DNA of 15,113 nt, from NCBI GenBank assembly GCA_963922565.1, contig CAWUIQ010000084.1:1-15113 (forward strand), given 5' to 3'. Shown one piece after another: positions 6,955 through 13,794 of the stretch. The notes under the pieces were generated by a model. It was not told where the DNA came from. It worked only from the letters and a program-made list of their open reading frames with translations, and ran no database searches. This DNA comes from JBCBKL01 sp963922565 (GTDB lineage Bacteria; Pseudomonadota; Alphaproteobacteria; Rhodobacterales; Rhodobacteraceae). Position 1 is the first letter of the stretch. Each line of letters opens with the position of its first letter. Position numbers and translations under genes: made by a program.

Positions 6955-7761
6955 ATGGCGACGGGGCTGATGGCCGGGAAACGCGGCCTCATCATGGGCT
7001 TGGCCAATGACAAATCCATCGCATGGGGCATTGCAAAAGCCTTGGGCGAGGCCGGGGCCGACCTGGCGTTTTCCTACCAGGGTGAGGCCCTGAAAAAGCG
7101 GGTTGATCCCCTGGCGGCCGACTTGGGCAGTTCCATCGTGTTGCCGTGTGATGTCGGCGACGAAGCATCGATCGACGCTCTTTTCTCGGGACTTTCCGAG
7201 CATTGGGATAACATTGATTTCGTCGTTCATGCCATTGGTTTTTCCGATAAAAATGAACTTCGCGGCCGCTATGTCGATACCAGCCGCGCGAATTTTCAGA
7301 TGTCTATGGATATCTCGGTCTATTCCTTCACCGCTGTCATGCAGCGCGCCGAAAAGATGATGACCAATGGCGGCAGCGCCCTGACCCTGACCTATTACGG
7401 GGCCGAGCGGGTCATGCCGCATTACAATGTGATGGGTGTCGCCAAGGCGGCGCTTGAGGCATCGGTCCGCTATCTGGCCGAAGATCTGGGCAAGGACCGC
7501 ATCCGCGTGAATGCCATCAGCGCGGGGCCCATCAAGACCCTCGCGGCCTCCGGCATCGGCGATTTCCGCTACATCATGAAGTGGAACGAATACAACTCCC
7601 CCCTGCGCCGCAACGTGACGATCGACGACGTGGGCGGGTCTGCCCTGTATCTGCTGTCGGATCTGGGTGCGGGGGTGACCGGAGAGTGCCTGCATGTCGA
7701 CGCCGGCTATCACGTCGTGGGCATGAAGGCAGTCGATGCGCCGGATATGAGCAAGGCATGA
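6955..7761 (+). CDS. fabI: Enoyl-[acyl-carrier-protein] reductase (NADH)
   Basis: This 268-residue short-chain dehydrogenase-type enzyme performs the last reduction of each fatty-acid elongation cycle. The N-terminal nucleotide site is GLIMGLANDKSIAWGIAKAL. Catalytic residues follow the FabI pattern Y-x6-Y-x6-K of the extended SDR: Tyr147 and Tyr157 in TYYGAERVMPHYNVMG, and Lys164 in GVAKAALEAS. RVNAISAGPIKTLAASGI forms the substrate-binding region. The ATG at 6955 is chosen because GGGGGA sits 6-7 bases before it and the protein then begins at the usual place; an upstream in-frame ATG at 6895 adds a non-family 20-residue tail. The gene leads a plus-strand group with the LysE exporter and gpt, and overlaps the exporter start by ATGA. 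Confidence 0.96.
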   Translation: MATGLMAGKRGLIMGLANDKSIAWGIAKALGEAGADLAFSYQGEALKKRVDPLAADLGSSIVLPCDVGDEASIDALFSGLSEHWDNIDFVVHAIGFSDKNELRGRYVDTSRANFQMSMDISVYSFTAVMQRAEKMMTNGGSALTLTYYGAERVMPHYNVMGVAKAALEASVRYLAEDLGKDRIRVNAISAGPIKTLAASGIGDFRYIMKWNEYNSPLRRNVTIDDVGGSALYLLSDLGAGVTGECLHVDAGYHVVGMKAVDAPDMSKA

Positions 7762-8360
7762 GCTGGGACAGCCTCCTCGCCTTCAATGTCGTGTTGCTGG
7801 CCGCGATCCTCAGCCCCGGCGCGGCGCTGCTGTTCTTTATCAAGACAACGGTCGCGGCAGGGCGCGCGGCAGGGCTCGCCACGGGCCTTGGCCTTGCCAC
7901 GGCAGCCGCGGCATGGACCCTCGCCGCCCTTTTGGGGCTCGAAAGCCTTTTCACCCTGTTTCCATGGACTTACACGATCCTCAAGATCGGGGGCGCCTGC
8001 TATTTGCTCTGGATTGCCTACCATACGTGGCGCGATGCAAGATCGCCGCTGGCCGAGGCACCCATTTCACAGGGCCGCAGCGTCCTTTCGGGGTTCCTGG
8101 TCAATATCGGCAACCCCAAATCCATGCTGTTTGCAGCCGCGGTTATCCTCGTCGTCTTTCCTCAGGGGCTGCAGGCCCGCGATATCGCGCTGATCACCCT
8201 CAATCATTGGGTGCTTGAGATTCTGTGCTACGCTGTCTTTGCGGTCCTGCTCAGCGCGCCACCCGCGCGCCGCGGATATCTGGGCCTCAAACCCCTGTTC
8301 GACCGTCTGGCCGCGACGCTGCTTGGCGCGCTTGGGCTGCGGCTATTGATCGAAAGGTAA
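7758..8360 (+). CDS. LysE/RhtB family amino-acid exporter
   Basis: This 200-residue integral inner-membrane protein has about six hydrophobic segments. The N-terminal signature SPGAALLFFIKTTVAAGRAAGLATGLGLATA matches LysE/RhtB translocators (proton-driven efflux of amino acids or their derivatives), as do GACYLLWIAYHTWRD and NIGNPKSMLFAAA. The substrate cannot be told from sequence. The start ATG at 7758 overlaps the fabI stop as ATGA (7758-7761), and no well-placed Shine-Dalgarno precedes it, so translation is probably coupled to fabI. A longer frame beginning at 7581 is the alternate reading of the fabI tail and is rejected. The stop is three bases from the gpt start. Confidence 0.9.
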   Translation: MSWDSLLAFNVVLLAAILSPGAALLFFIKTTVAAGRAAGLATGLGLATAAAAWTLAALLGLESLFTLFPWTYTILKIGGACYLLWIAYHTWRDARSPLAEAPISQGRSVLSGFLVNIGNPKSMLFAAAVILVVFPQGLQARDIALITLNHWVLEILCYAVFAVLLSAPPARRGYLGLKPLFDRLAATLLGALGLRLLIER

Positions 8361-8363
8361 ACC

Positions 8364-8867
8364 ATGAACGACCGCCTGCCCCATGAAAAAGGCTTTCATA
8401 TCAGCTGGGACCAGATCCACCGTGACAGCCGCGCGCTGGCATGGCGGCTGGATGGTCAGGGCCCGGACAACGGCGCATGGCGGGCTGTGGTCGCCGTCAC
8501 ACGTGGCGGCATGGCGCCCGCGATGATCGTCAGCCGCGAGCTGGATATCCGGACCGTCGACACGATCAGCATCAAATCCTACGATCACCAGACCCAGGCC
8601 GACGCCAACGTTCTGAAAACCCCGGATGCGGAGCTGATGCAGGACGGCACCGGCATTCTTATAATCGACGATCTCGTCGACAGTGGCAAAACACTCGAAG
8701 TCGTGCGCGAGATGTATCCCAAGGCGCATTTCGCCACCGTCTATGCCAAGCCTAAGGGGCGCCCGCAGGTCGACACGTTTATCACCGAAGTCAGCCAGGA
8801 CACCTGGATCTTCTTTCCCTGGGACATGGCGCTGCAATATGTCGAACCCTACCGGGGCAAGGACTGA
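8364..8867 (+). CDS. gpt: Xanthine (guanine) phosphoribosyltransferase
   Basis: This 167-residue purine-salvage enzyme transfers phosphoribose from PRPP to xanthine or guanine, producing XMP/GMP. The PRPP-binding signature ILIIDDLVDSGKT lies at residues 98-110. VAVTRGGMAPA at 43-53 gives the other PRPP/pyrophosphate loop, and WIFFPWD near the C-terminus fits the XGPRT purine site. It is slightly longer than the E. coli enzyme. AAAGG (8353-8357) sits six bases before the ATG and overlaps the exporter stop region, so the gene is very likely cotranscribed with fabI and the exporter gene. The long inverted repeat begins 11 bases after its stop. Confidence 0.93.
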   Translation: MNDRLPHEKGFHISWDQIHRDSRALAWRLDGQGPDNGAWRAVVAVTRGGMAPAMIVSRELDIRTVDTISIKSYDHQTQADANVLKTPDAELMQDGTGILIIDDLVDSGKTLEVVREMYPKAHFATVYAKPKGRPQVDTFITEVSQDTWIFFPWDMALQYVEPYRGKD

Positions 8868-8878
8868 TCGCATGTCCA

Positions 8879-9051
8879 ACCTGCTGGTCCGGAGCCGCTC
8901 TCGCTTGAGGTTTGGCCGCCGGAGAACGGCAGCACGGTCAAGCCAAATCGCCGCGGGGCCCCGCCTGCGGGGATACGGCTATTTGACTTGGGCGGGCGGT
9001 CGGTTTCCGGCAGACAGAACCGAGATCGAGAGCGGGTCAGGCCCTGCTGGT
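8879..9051. repeat. 173-bp imperfect inverted repeat between gpt and aminotransferase gene
   Basis: The two arms, each about 75 bases, are roughly 70-75% complementary along their whole length. Outer segments are ACCTGCTGGTCCGGAG (8879-8894) against GTCAGGCCCTGCTGGT (9036-9051). Next, CCGCTCTCG (8895-8903) is perfectly complementary to CGAGAGCGG (9027-9035). The innermost arms are CAAGCCAAATCGCCG (8939-8953) against CGGCTATTTGACTTG, 13 of 15. The centre holds GCGGGGCCCCGC (8953-8964) and CCCCGCCTGCGGGG (8959-8972). The exact 10-mer CCTGCTGGTC occurs as a direct repeat at both ends (8880-8889 and 9043-9052). It may be a degenerate MITE with a target duplication or a long RNA hairpin. There is no T tract for a terminator. 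The rest of the 291-base gap (to 9158) shows nothing else I can support. Confidence 0.75.
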
Positions 9052-9158
9052 CTGGTGAGCTTGAGCGCCCTGCACGATCAACCATCCTTCGACACGATCC
9101 GGACAATGCGCCAGACAAATCATGGAATGCGCCGCAGGCGCGCTATTTGGCAGAAATC

Positions 9159-10331
9159 ATGAACAGCCGGACCGCGACCACCTTTGCCCCGCCCGTGATG
9201 GAGGCGCGCCGCTGGATCGAAGGCGTGACCTTTCCGCCCGAACGCCCCCTCATCAATGTCAGCCAGGCCGCCCCGGTCGACCCGCCCCCCGCAGGCTTGC
9301 GGCAGGCCATGGCGGACGCGATCCTCGATCAGGACGCCGCGCATCTTTACGGCCCGGTCCTTGGCAACCCCGACCTGCGCGCCGCCCTTGCCACACAAAC
9401 CACCCGTCATTACGGCGCAGATGTCGCGCCGGAACAGGTCGCCATCACATCAGGCTGCAATCAAGCCTTTGCTGCCGCAATTGCCACGCTCTGCGATGAA
9501 GGGGATGAGGTCATCATTCCAACCCCCTGGTATTTCAATCATAAAATGTGGCTGGACATGTCAGGGGTTCGGTCCATACCGCTGCCGACGGGTGCCGATC
9601 TGCTGCCCGACCCACAGGACGCAGCAGCCCTGATCACCGACCGAACCCGCGCCATCGCTTTGGTGACGCCCAACAATCCCGGCGGCGTGGAATACCCCGC
9701 CGATCTGGTCAGCGCCTTCTTCGATCTGGCGCGCGAGCGGGGCCTGCGCCTGATTGTCGATGAAACCTACCGCGACTTCGACAGCCGGTCCGGCCCGCCG
9801 CATACTCTTTTCCAGCAGCCCGGCTGGGACGACACGCTGGTTCACCTCTATTCGTTCTCCAAGGCCTACCGGCTGACCGGGCACCGGGTCGGCGCGCTGA
9901 TCTCATCCCCGTCCCTGCTGGCCGAGGCGGAAAAGTTCCTCGACACCGTCGCGATCTGCCCTAGCCAGGTCGGCCAGTACGCCGCCCTTTGGGGCGTCGA
10001 GAACCTGTCGCAATGGGTGGCGGGCGAACGGGATGAGATCCTGGCCCGGCGCGCCGCCATCGAAGCAGGCTTTCCAGCGCTTGCCGATCAAGGCTGGTCG
10101 CTTCTGGGGCTAGGGGCCTATTTCGCCTATCTCGAACATCCCTTCGCGATGTCATCGGCCGAACTGGCCCCGGCACTGGTACGCGAGGCGGGTATCCTAT
10201 GCCTGCCCGGCACGATGTTCTTTCCTGACGACGACCCCGCCGGTCAGCGTCATCTGCGCATCGCCTTTGCCAACCTCGATGCAGACGGGATCGCCACGCT
10301 CTTCAAAAGGCTGTCACAGCTGCGGCTCTGA
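9159..10331 (+). CDS. Class I/II PLP-dependent aminotransferase
   Basis: This 390-residue cytosolic fold-type I enzyme transfers an amino group between an amino acid and a 2-oxoacid. The Schiff-base lysine is Lys235 in YSFSKAYRLTGHRVGA. TPNNPGG (residues 170-176), VDETYRDF (200-207) and the C-terminal RHLRIAFAN provide the PLP and carboxylate contacts typical of the aspartate-aminotransferase superfamily. The exact substrate is not predictable. The ATG at 9159 has only a weak Shine-Dalgarno (GGCAGAAATC). The frame is open right back to the gpt stop, but the upstream part is the inverted-repeat region, so this start is inferred from family similarity. It may have its own promoter or be read through from the fabI group. 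Confidence 0.88.
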   Translation: MNSRTATTFAPPVMEARRWIEGVTFPPERPLINVSQAAPVDPPPAGLRQAMADAILDQDAAHLYGPVLGNPDLRAALATQTTRHYGADVAPEQVAITSGCNQAFAAAIATLCDEGDEVIIPTPWYFNHKMWLDMSGVRSIPLPTGADLLPDPQDAAALITDRTRAIALVTPNNPGGVEYPADLVSAFFDLARERGLRLIVDETYRDFDSRSGPPHTLFQQPGWDDTLVHLYSFSKAYRLTGHRVGALISSPSLLAEAEKFLDTVAICPSQVGQYAALWGVENLSQWVAGERDEILARRAAIEAGFPALADQGWSLLGLGAYFAYLEHPFAMSSAELAPALVREAGILCLPGTMFFPDDDPAGQRHLRIAFANLDADGIATLFKRLSQLRL

Positions 10332-10339
10332 CCCTTGCC

Positions 10340-10357
10340 GCCCCGCCCGCCCGGGGC
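10340..10357 (+). terminator. GC-rich hairpin after aminotransferase gene
   Basis: GCCCCG pairs with CGGGGC across a 6-base loop, nine bases after the aminotransferase stop. It is followed by TATTCAGG rather than a U tract, so at best it is a weak or Rho-assisted terminator. It lies in the 77-base gap before the ppiD-like gene, which must also hold any promoter for that gene. Confidence 0.35.
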
Positions 10358-10408
10358 TATTCAGGCGCGACCAGAGTAAAAGGCCACCAACAAGGGCAGC
10401 ACAGTCGA

Positions 10409-12253
10409 ATGGCAAAAAGCGAAAACAGCCTTAGCAGGACCGCCGTTTGGATCCTGCTTGCGCTTCTGATCCTTGGCCTTGCGGGCTTTGGCGCGACCAA
10501 TCTCTCGGGCAACCTGCGCACCATCGGCAGCGTCGGCAACAAGTATATCGACGTCAATCAATATGCCCGCCAGTTGCAACAGGAACTGCGTGCCTTCGAA
10601 GCCCAGAGCGGTCAGCGCGTGACCTTCGAACAGGCCCGTCAGCTGGGGCTAGACCAGACCGTGCTGGCTCGCCTCGTCCGGGCCCGCGCCCTTGATCACG
10701 AAGCGGCCGAGATGGGGCTGTCGATCGGCGACGCGCGCCTGCGCGACCAGATCGTCGACATCCCCAGCTTTCAGGGCATCGACGGCAATTTCGATCGCGA
10801 CGGATATCGCTTTGCGCTGGAACAGGCTGGCCTGACCGAATCCGCCTTCGAAGAGCAGGTGCGCGAGGAAAGCGCCCGCACCATCCTGCAAAGCGCGGTG
10901 ACCGCCGGCGTCATCATGCCCGACACTTATGCCCAGACCATGGTGAATTATCTGGGCGAAACCCGCGATTTCACCTGGGCCCGTCTCGATTTTACCAACC
11001 TGGCCGAAGCGCTGCCCGAACCCGATGAGGCGACGTTGCGGGCCTTTCACAGCGACAACATCTCGAATTATCAGCTGCCCGAAACGAAACGCATCACCTA
11101 CGCCCTTTTGCTGCCCGACATGATGCTGAGCGAGGTGACGCTGTCCGACGAGGAACTGCGGGCCGCATATGACGAGCAATCGGACCGCTATAACCAGCCC
11201 GAGCGCCGCCTTGTCGAACGCCTGGTCTTTTCGTCGGAAGACGAGGCCAACGCCGCCGCCGCCCAGCTTGACGTAAATGGCACGACCTTCGAAGCGCTGG
11301 TTGAAAGCCGAGGCCTCGCACTGGCCGATGTCGATCTGGGCGATCTGCCCATCGGTGCCTTGGGCGATGCCGGCGAAGGTGTGTTTGCCGCCTCGGTCGG
11401 TGATGTGGTTGGCCCCTTCCCGACCGCGCTTGGCCCGGCGCTCTTCCGCGTCAACGGCATCTTGCCTGCCCAATCGATCAGCTTTGAGGACGCGCAGCAT
11501 GAATTACGCAACGCTCTTGCCGTTGGCCGTGCCCGCCGTCTGGTCGAGGCGCAGGCCCAGAACTATGACGATCTTCTGGCCGGGGGTGCGACCCTCGAGG
11601 ATCTGACGGCAGAAACTGACATGACGCTGGGCCAGATCGACTGGTACGCCAATTATGGCGACGGCGTTGCGGCCTATGAACGGTTCCAGGATCTCGCGAT
11701 CCAGATCACGACCGATGATTTCCCGCAGATCGAGAGCCTTGATGATGGCGGTCTCATCGCACTGAGGCTCGATGAGGTACTGCCGCCCCGCGACTCGTCC
11801 TACGAAGAGGTTGCAGAACAGGTGCGGACTGACTGGGAAGCCCGCGAAACCGAAAAACGTCTGGGTGAGCAGGCGAACGCGCTGCTGCCCCGGCTGGAAG
11901 CGGGCGAGGAATTTGCCGCGCTGGAACTCGAAGCAACTGTTGAGGCCGGGCGCGACCGTCAATCGTTTCTAGTTGGTGCGCCAGAGGACCTCATGACCCG
12001 GATCTTCGAAATGGAGGTTGGCGAGGTCGGTCGCTTTGACGGTTTCGGCGCAATCCTGATCGCGCGGCTCGACAAGATCACCGATGCATCAGAGAACCCG
12101 GAGGCCGAGGATGCGCTGGCCCAGATCACCGAACAGCTGAGCCAGTCGCTCGCGCGCGATGTCCTGAACCTTTACTCGGCAGACACCACGCTGCGGGCCG
12201 GACCGAACATCGATATGCGCGCCGTCGAGGCCGTGAACGCGAACTTCCAGTAA
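10409..12253 (+). CDS. ppiD: PpiD-like membrane-anchored periplasmic peptidyl-prolyl isomerase / foldase
   Basis: This 614-residue protein is a periplasmic chaperone anchored in the inner membrane. An N-terminal transmembrane helix (about residues 11-30, TAVWILLALLILGLAGFG) leads to a SurA-N-like helical chaperone region (about 40-190). A degenerate parvulin-type PPIase domain lies near 265-352 (VERLVFSSEDEANAAAAQLD, then GDVVGPFPTALGPALFRVNG). A long C-terminal helical part follows. PpiD family members help outer-membrane and secreted proteins fold after Sec export. Length matches PpiD (about 620). The ATG has AAGGG upstream at a suitable distance. The stop is five bases before trpE, so the two are surely cotranscribed. 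Isomerase activity is uncertain because the parvulin core is poorly conserved. Confidence 0.85.
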   Translation: MAKSENSLSRTAVWILLALLILGLAGFGATNLSGNLRTIGSVGNKYIDVNQYARQLQQELRAFEAQSGQRVTFEQARQLGLDQTVLARLVRARALDHEAAEMGLSIGDARLRDQIVDIPSFQGIDGNFDRDGYRFALEQAGLTESAFEEQVREESARTILQSAVTAGVIMPDTYAQTMVNYLGETRDFTWARLDFTNLAEALPEPDEATLRAFHSDNISNYQLPETKRITYALLLPDMMLSEVTLSDEELRAAYDEQSDRYNQPERRLVERLVFSSEDEANAAAAQLDVNGTTFEALVESRGLALADVDLGDLPIGALGDAGEGVFAASVGDVVGPFPTALGPALFRVNGILPAQSISFEDAQHELRNALAVGRARRLVEAQAQNYDDLLAGGATLEDLTAETDMTLGQIDWYANYGDGVAAYERFQDLAIQITTDDFPQIESLDDGGLIALRLDEVLPPRDSSYEEVAEQVRTDWEARETEKRLGEQANALLPRLEAGEEFAALELEATVEAGRDRQSFLVGAPEDLMTRIFEMEVGEVGRFDGFGAILIARLDKITDASENPEAEDALAQITEQLSQSLARDVLNLYSADTTLRAGPNIDMRAVEAVNANFQ

Positions 12254-12258
12254 CCGAA

Positions 12259-13770
12259 ATGGCCCTGACCCCGGACTTTGACACGTTCGCCCGCGCCTAT
12301 GAGGCCGGGCAGAACCAGGTCGTTTATACCCGCCTTGCCGCGGATCTCGATACGCCTGTCTCGCTGATGCTCAAGCTGACGGATGCGCAAAAGGACGCGT
12401 TCATGCTTGAATCGGTGACCGGTGGAGAAGTGAGGGGCCGTTATTCGATCATCGGGATGAAACCGGACCTGGTCTGGCGCTGTCACGGCGAGGCGTCGGC
12501 CATAAACCGGGCGGCCCGCTATGACGCCGAGGCATTCAAGGATGTGCCGGGCAACCCGCTCGATACCTTACGCGACCTGATCGAGGAAAGCCGGATCGAT
12601 CTGCCTGCCGATCTGCCGCAGGCCTCGGCCGGGCTGTTTGGCTATCTGGGCTATGACATGGTGCGGCTGGTCGAACACCTGCCGGACATCAACCCCGATC
12701 CGATGGGCCTGCCCGATGCCATCCTGATCCGTCCATCGGTCATCGCGGTACTCGACGGTGTAAAGGGTGAGGTGACGGTGGTCTCGCCCGCATGGGTCAG
12801 CGACGGCCAGACCGCCCGCGCAGCCTATGCGCAAGCGGCTGAGCGGGTCATGGATGCGGTACGCGATCTGGAACGGGGTGTGCCGGGCCAAAGCCGCGAT
12901 CTAGGCGAGGCAGAAACGCCCGATGAACCGGTCAGCAATTTCAGCCACGAGGGTTATAAGGCCGCGGTAGAAAAGGCCAAGGAATACATCCGAGCCGGCG
13001 ATATCTTCCAGGTCGTGCCGGCGCAGCGCTGGTCACAGCCCTTCCGGCTGCCGCCCTTTTCACTCTACCGCTCGCTGCGGCGGACGAACCCGTCACCCTT
13101 CATGTTCTACTTCAACTTCGGCGGCTTTCAGGTCATCGGCGCCAGCCCCGAGATCCTGGTTCGGGTCTTCGGCGACGAGGTCACGATCCGCCCCATTGCG
13201 GGCACGCGGCCACGCGGCGCGACACCGGACGAGGACCGTGCGCTTGAGGCTGATCTTCTGGCCGATCAAAAAGAGCTGGCCGAGCACCTGATGCTTCTGG
13301 ATCTGGGCCGCAATGATGTGGGCCGCGTCGCCAAGATCGGGACCGTCCGCCCGACCGAGGAATTCATCGTCGAACGCTACAGCCACGTGATGCACATTGT
13401 GTCGAACGTAGTGGGTGAGCTGGCCGAGGGCAAAGACGCACTTGATGCGTTCTTTGCCGGTATGCCTGCAGGCACCGTCTCAGGCGCGCCCAAGGTGCGC
13501 GCGATGGAGATCATCGACGAGTTGGAACCGGAAAAACGCGGCATCTATGGCGGCGGCGTCGGGTACTTCAGCGCGGGTGGCGATATGGATATGTGCATCG
13601 CACTACGCACGGCGGTGGTGCAGGACGAAACGCTATACATCCAGGCGGGCGGCGGCGTGGTCTATGACAGCGATCCCGAGGCCGAGTATATGGAGACCGT
13701 CCACAAATCGAACGCCATCCGGCGAGCGGCAGCAGACGCGGCACGGTTTCGCGGTGACGGAAACGCCTGA
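12259..13770 (+). CDS. trpE: Anthranilate synthase component I
   Basis: This 503-residue protein converts chorismate to anthranilate, using ammonia from the TrpG glutaminase subunit, as the first committed step of tryptophan synthesis. The N-terminal domain contains LESV (residues 50-53), the region of the tryptophan feedback site. The chorismate-binding domain starts near residue 225. It contains AGDIFQVVPAQRW, ASPEILVRV, RPIAGTRPRG, LLDLGRNDVGRVA, AGTVSGAPKVRAMEIIDELEP and GGGVGYFS. It ends with QAGGGVVYDSDPEAEYMET. All the key motifs are intact. Only five bases separate it from the ppiD-like stop and the ribosome-binding site is weak, so translational coupling is likely; there is no room for a trp leader or attenuator directly in front. 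trpG is not adjacent on the plus strand; a convergent gene follows 24 bases later. Confidence 0.96.
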   Translation: MALTPDFDTFARAYEAGQNQVVYTRLAADLDTPVSLMLKLTDAQKDAFMLESVTGGEVRGRYSIIGMKPDLVWRCHGEASAINRAARYDAEAFKDVPGNPLDTLRDLIEESRIDLPADLPQASAGLFGYLGYDMVRLVEHLPDINPDPMGLPDAILIRPSVIAVLDGVKGEVTVVSPAWVSDGQTARAAYAQAAERVMDAVRDLERGVPGQSRDLGEAETPDEPVSNFSHEGYKAAVEKAKEYIRAGDIFQVVPAQRWSQPFRLPPFSLYRSLRRTNPSPFMFYFNFGGFQVIGASPEILVRVFGDEVTIRPIAGTRPRGATPDEDRALEADLLADQKELAEHLMLLDLGRNDVGRVAKIGTVRPTEEFIVERYSHVMHIVSNVVGELAEGKDALDAFFAGMPAGTVSGAPKVRAMEIIDELEPEKRGIYGGGVGYFSAGGDMDMCIALRTAVVQDETLYIQAGGGVVYDSDPEAEYMETVHKSNAIRRAAADAARFRGDGNA

Positions 13771-13794
13771 CCCCGGGGCCATGAGCTGCGGCGA

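Noticed and set aside
6829..7713. N-terminal extension of pdxH by 295 codons
   Set aside because: The extension runs through the intergenic gap and the antisense strand of fabI; the PdxH family start and ribosome-binding site are at 6828.
10649..11500. 283-codon minus-strand open frame inside the ppiD-like gene
   Set aside because: Antisense shadow of the real gene with no recognisable domain.
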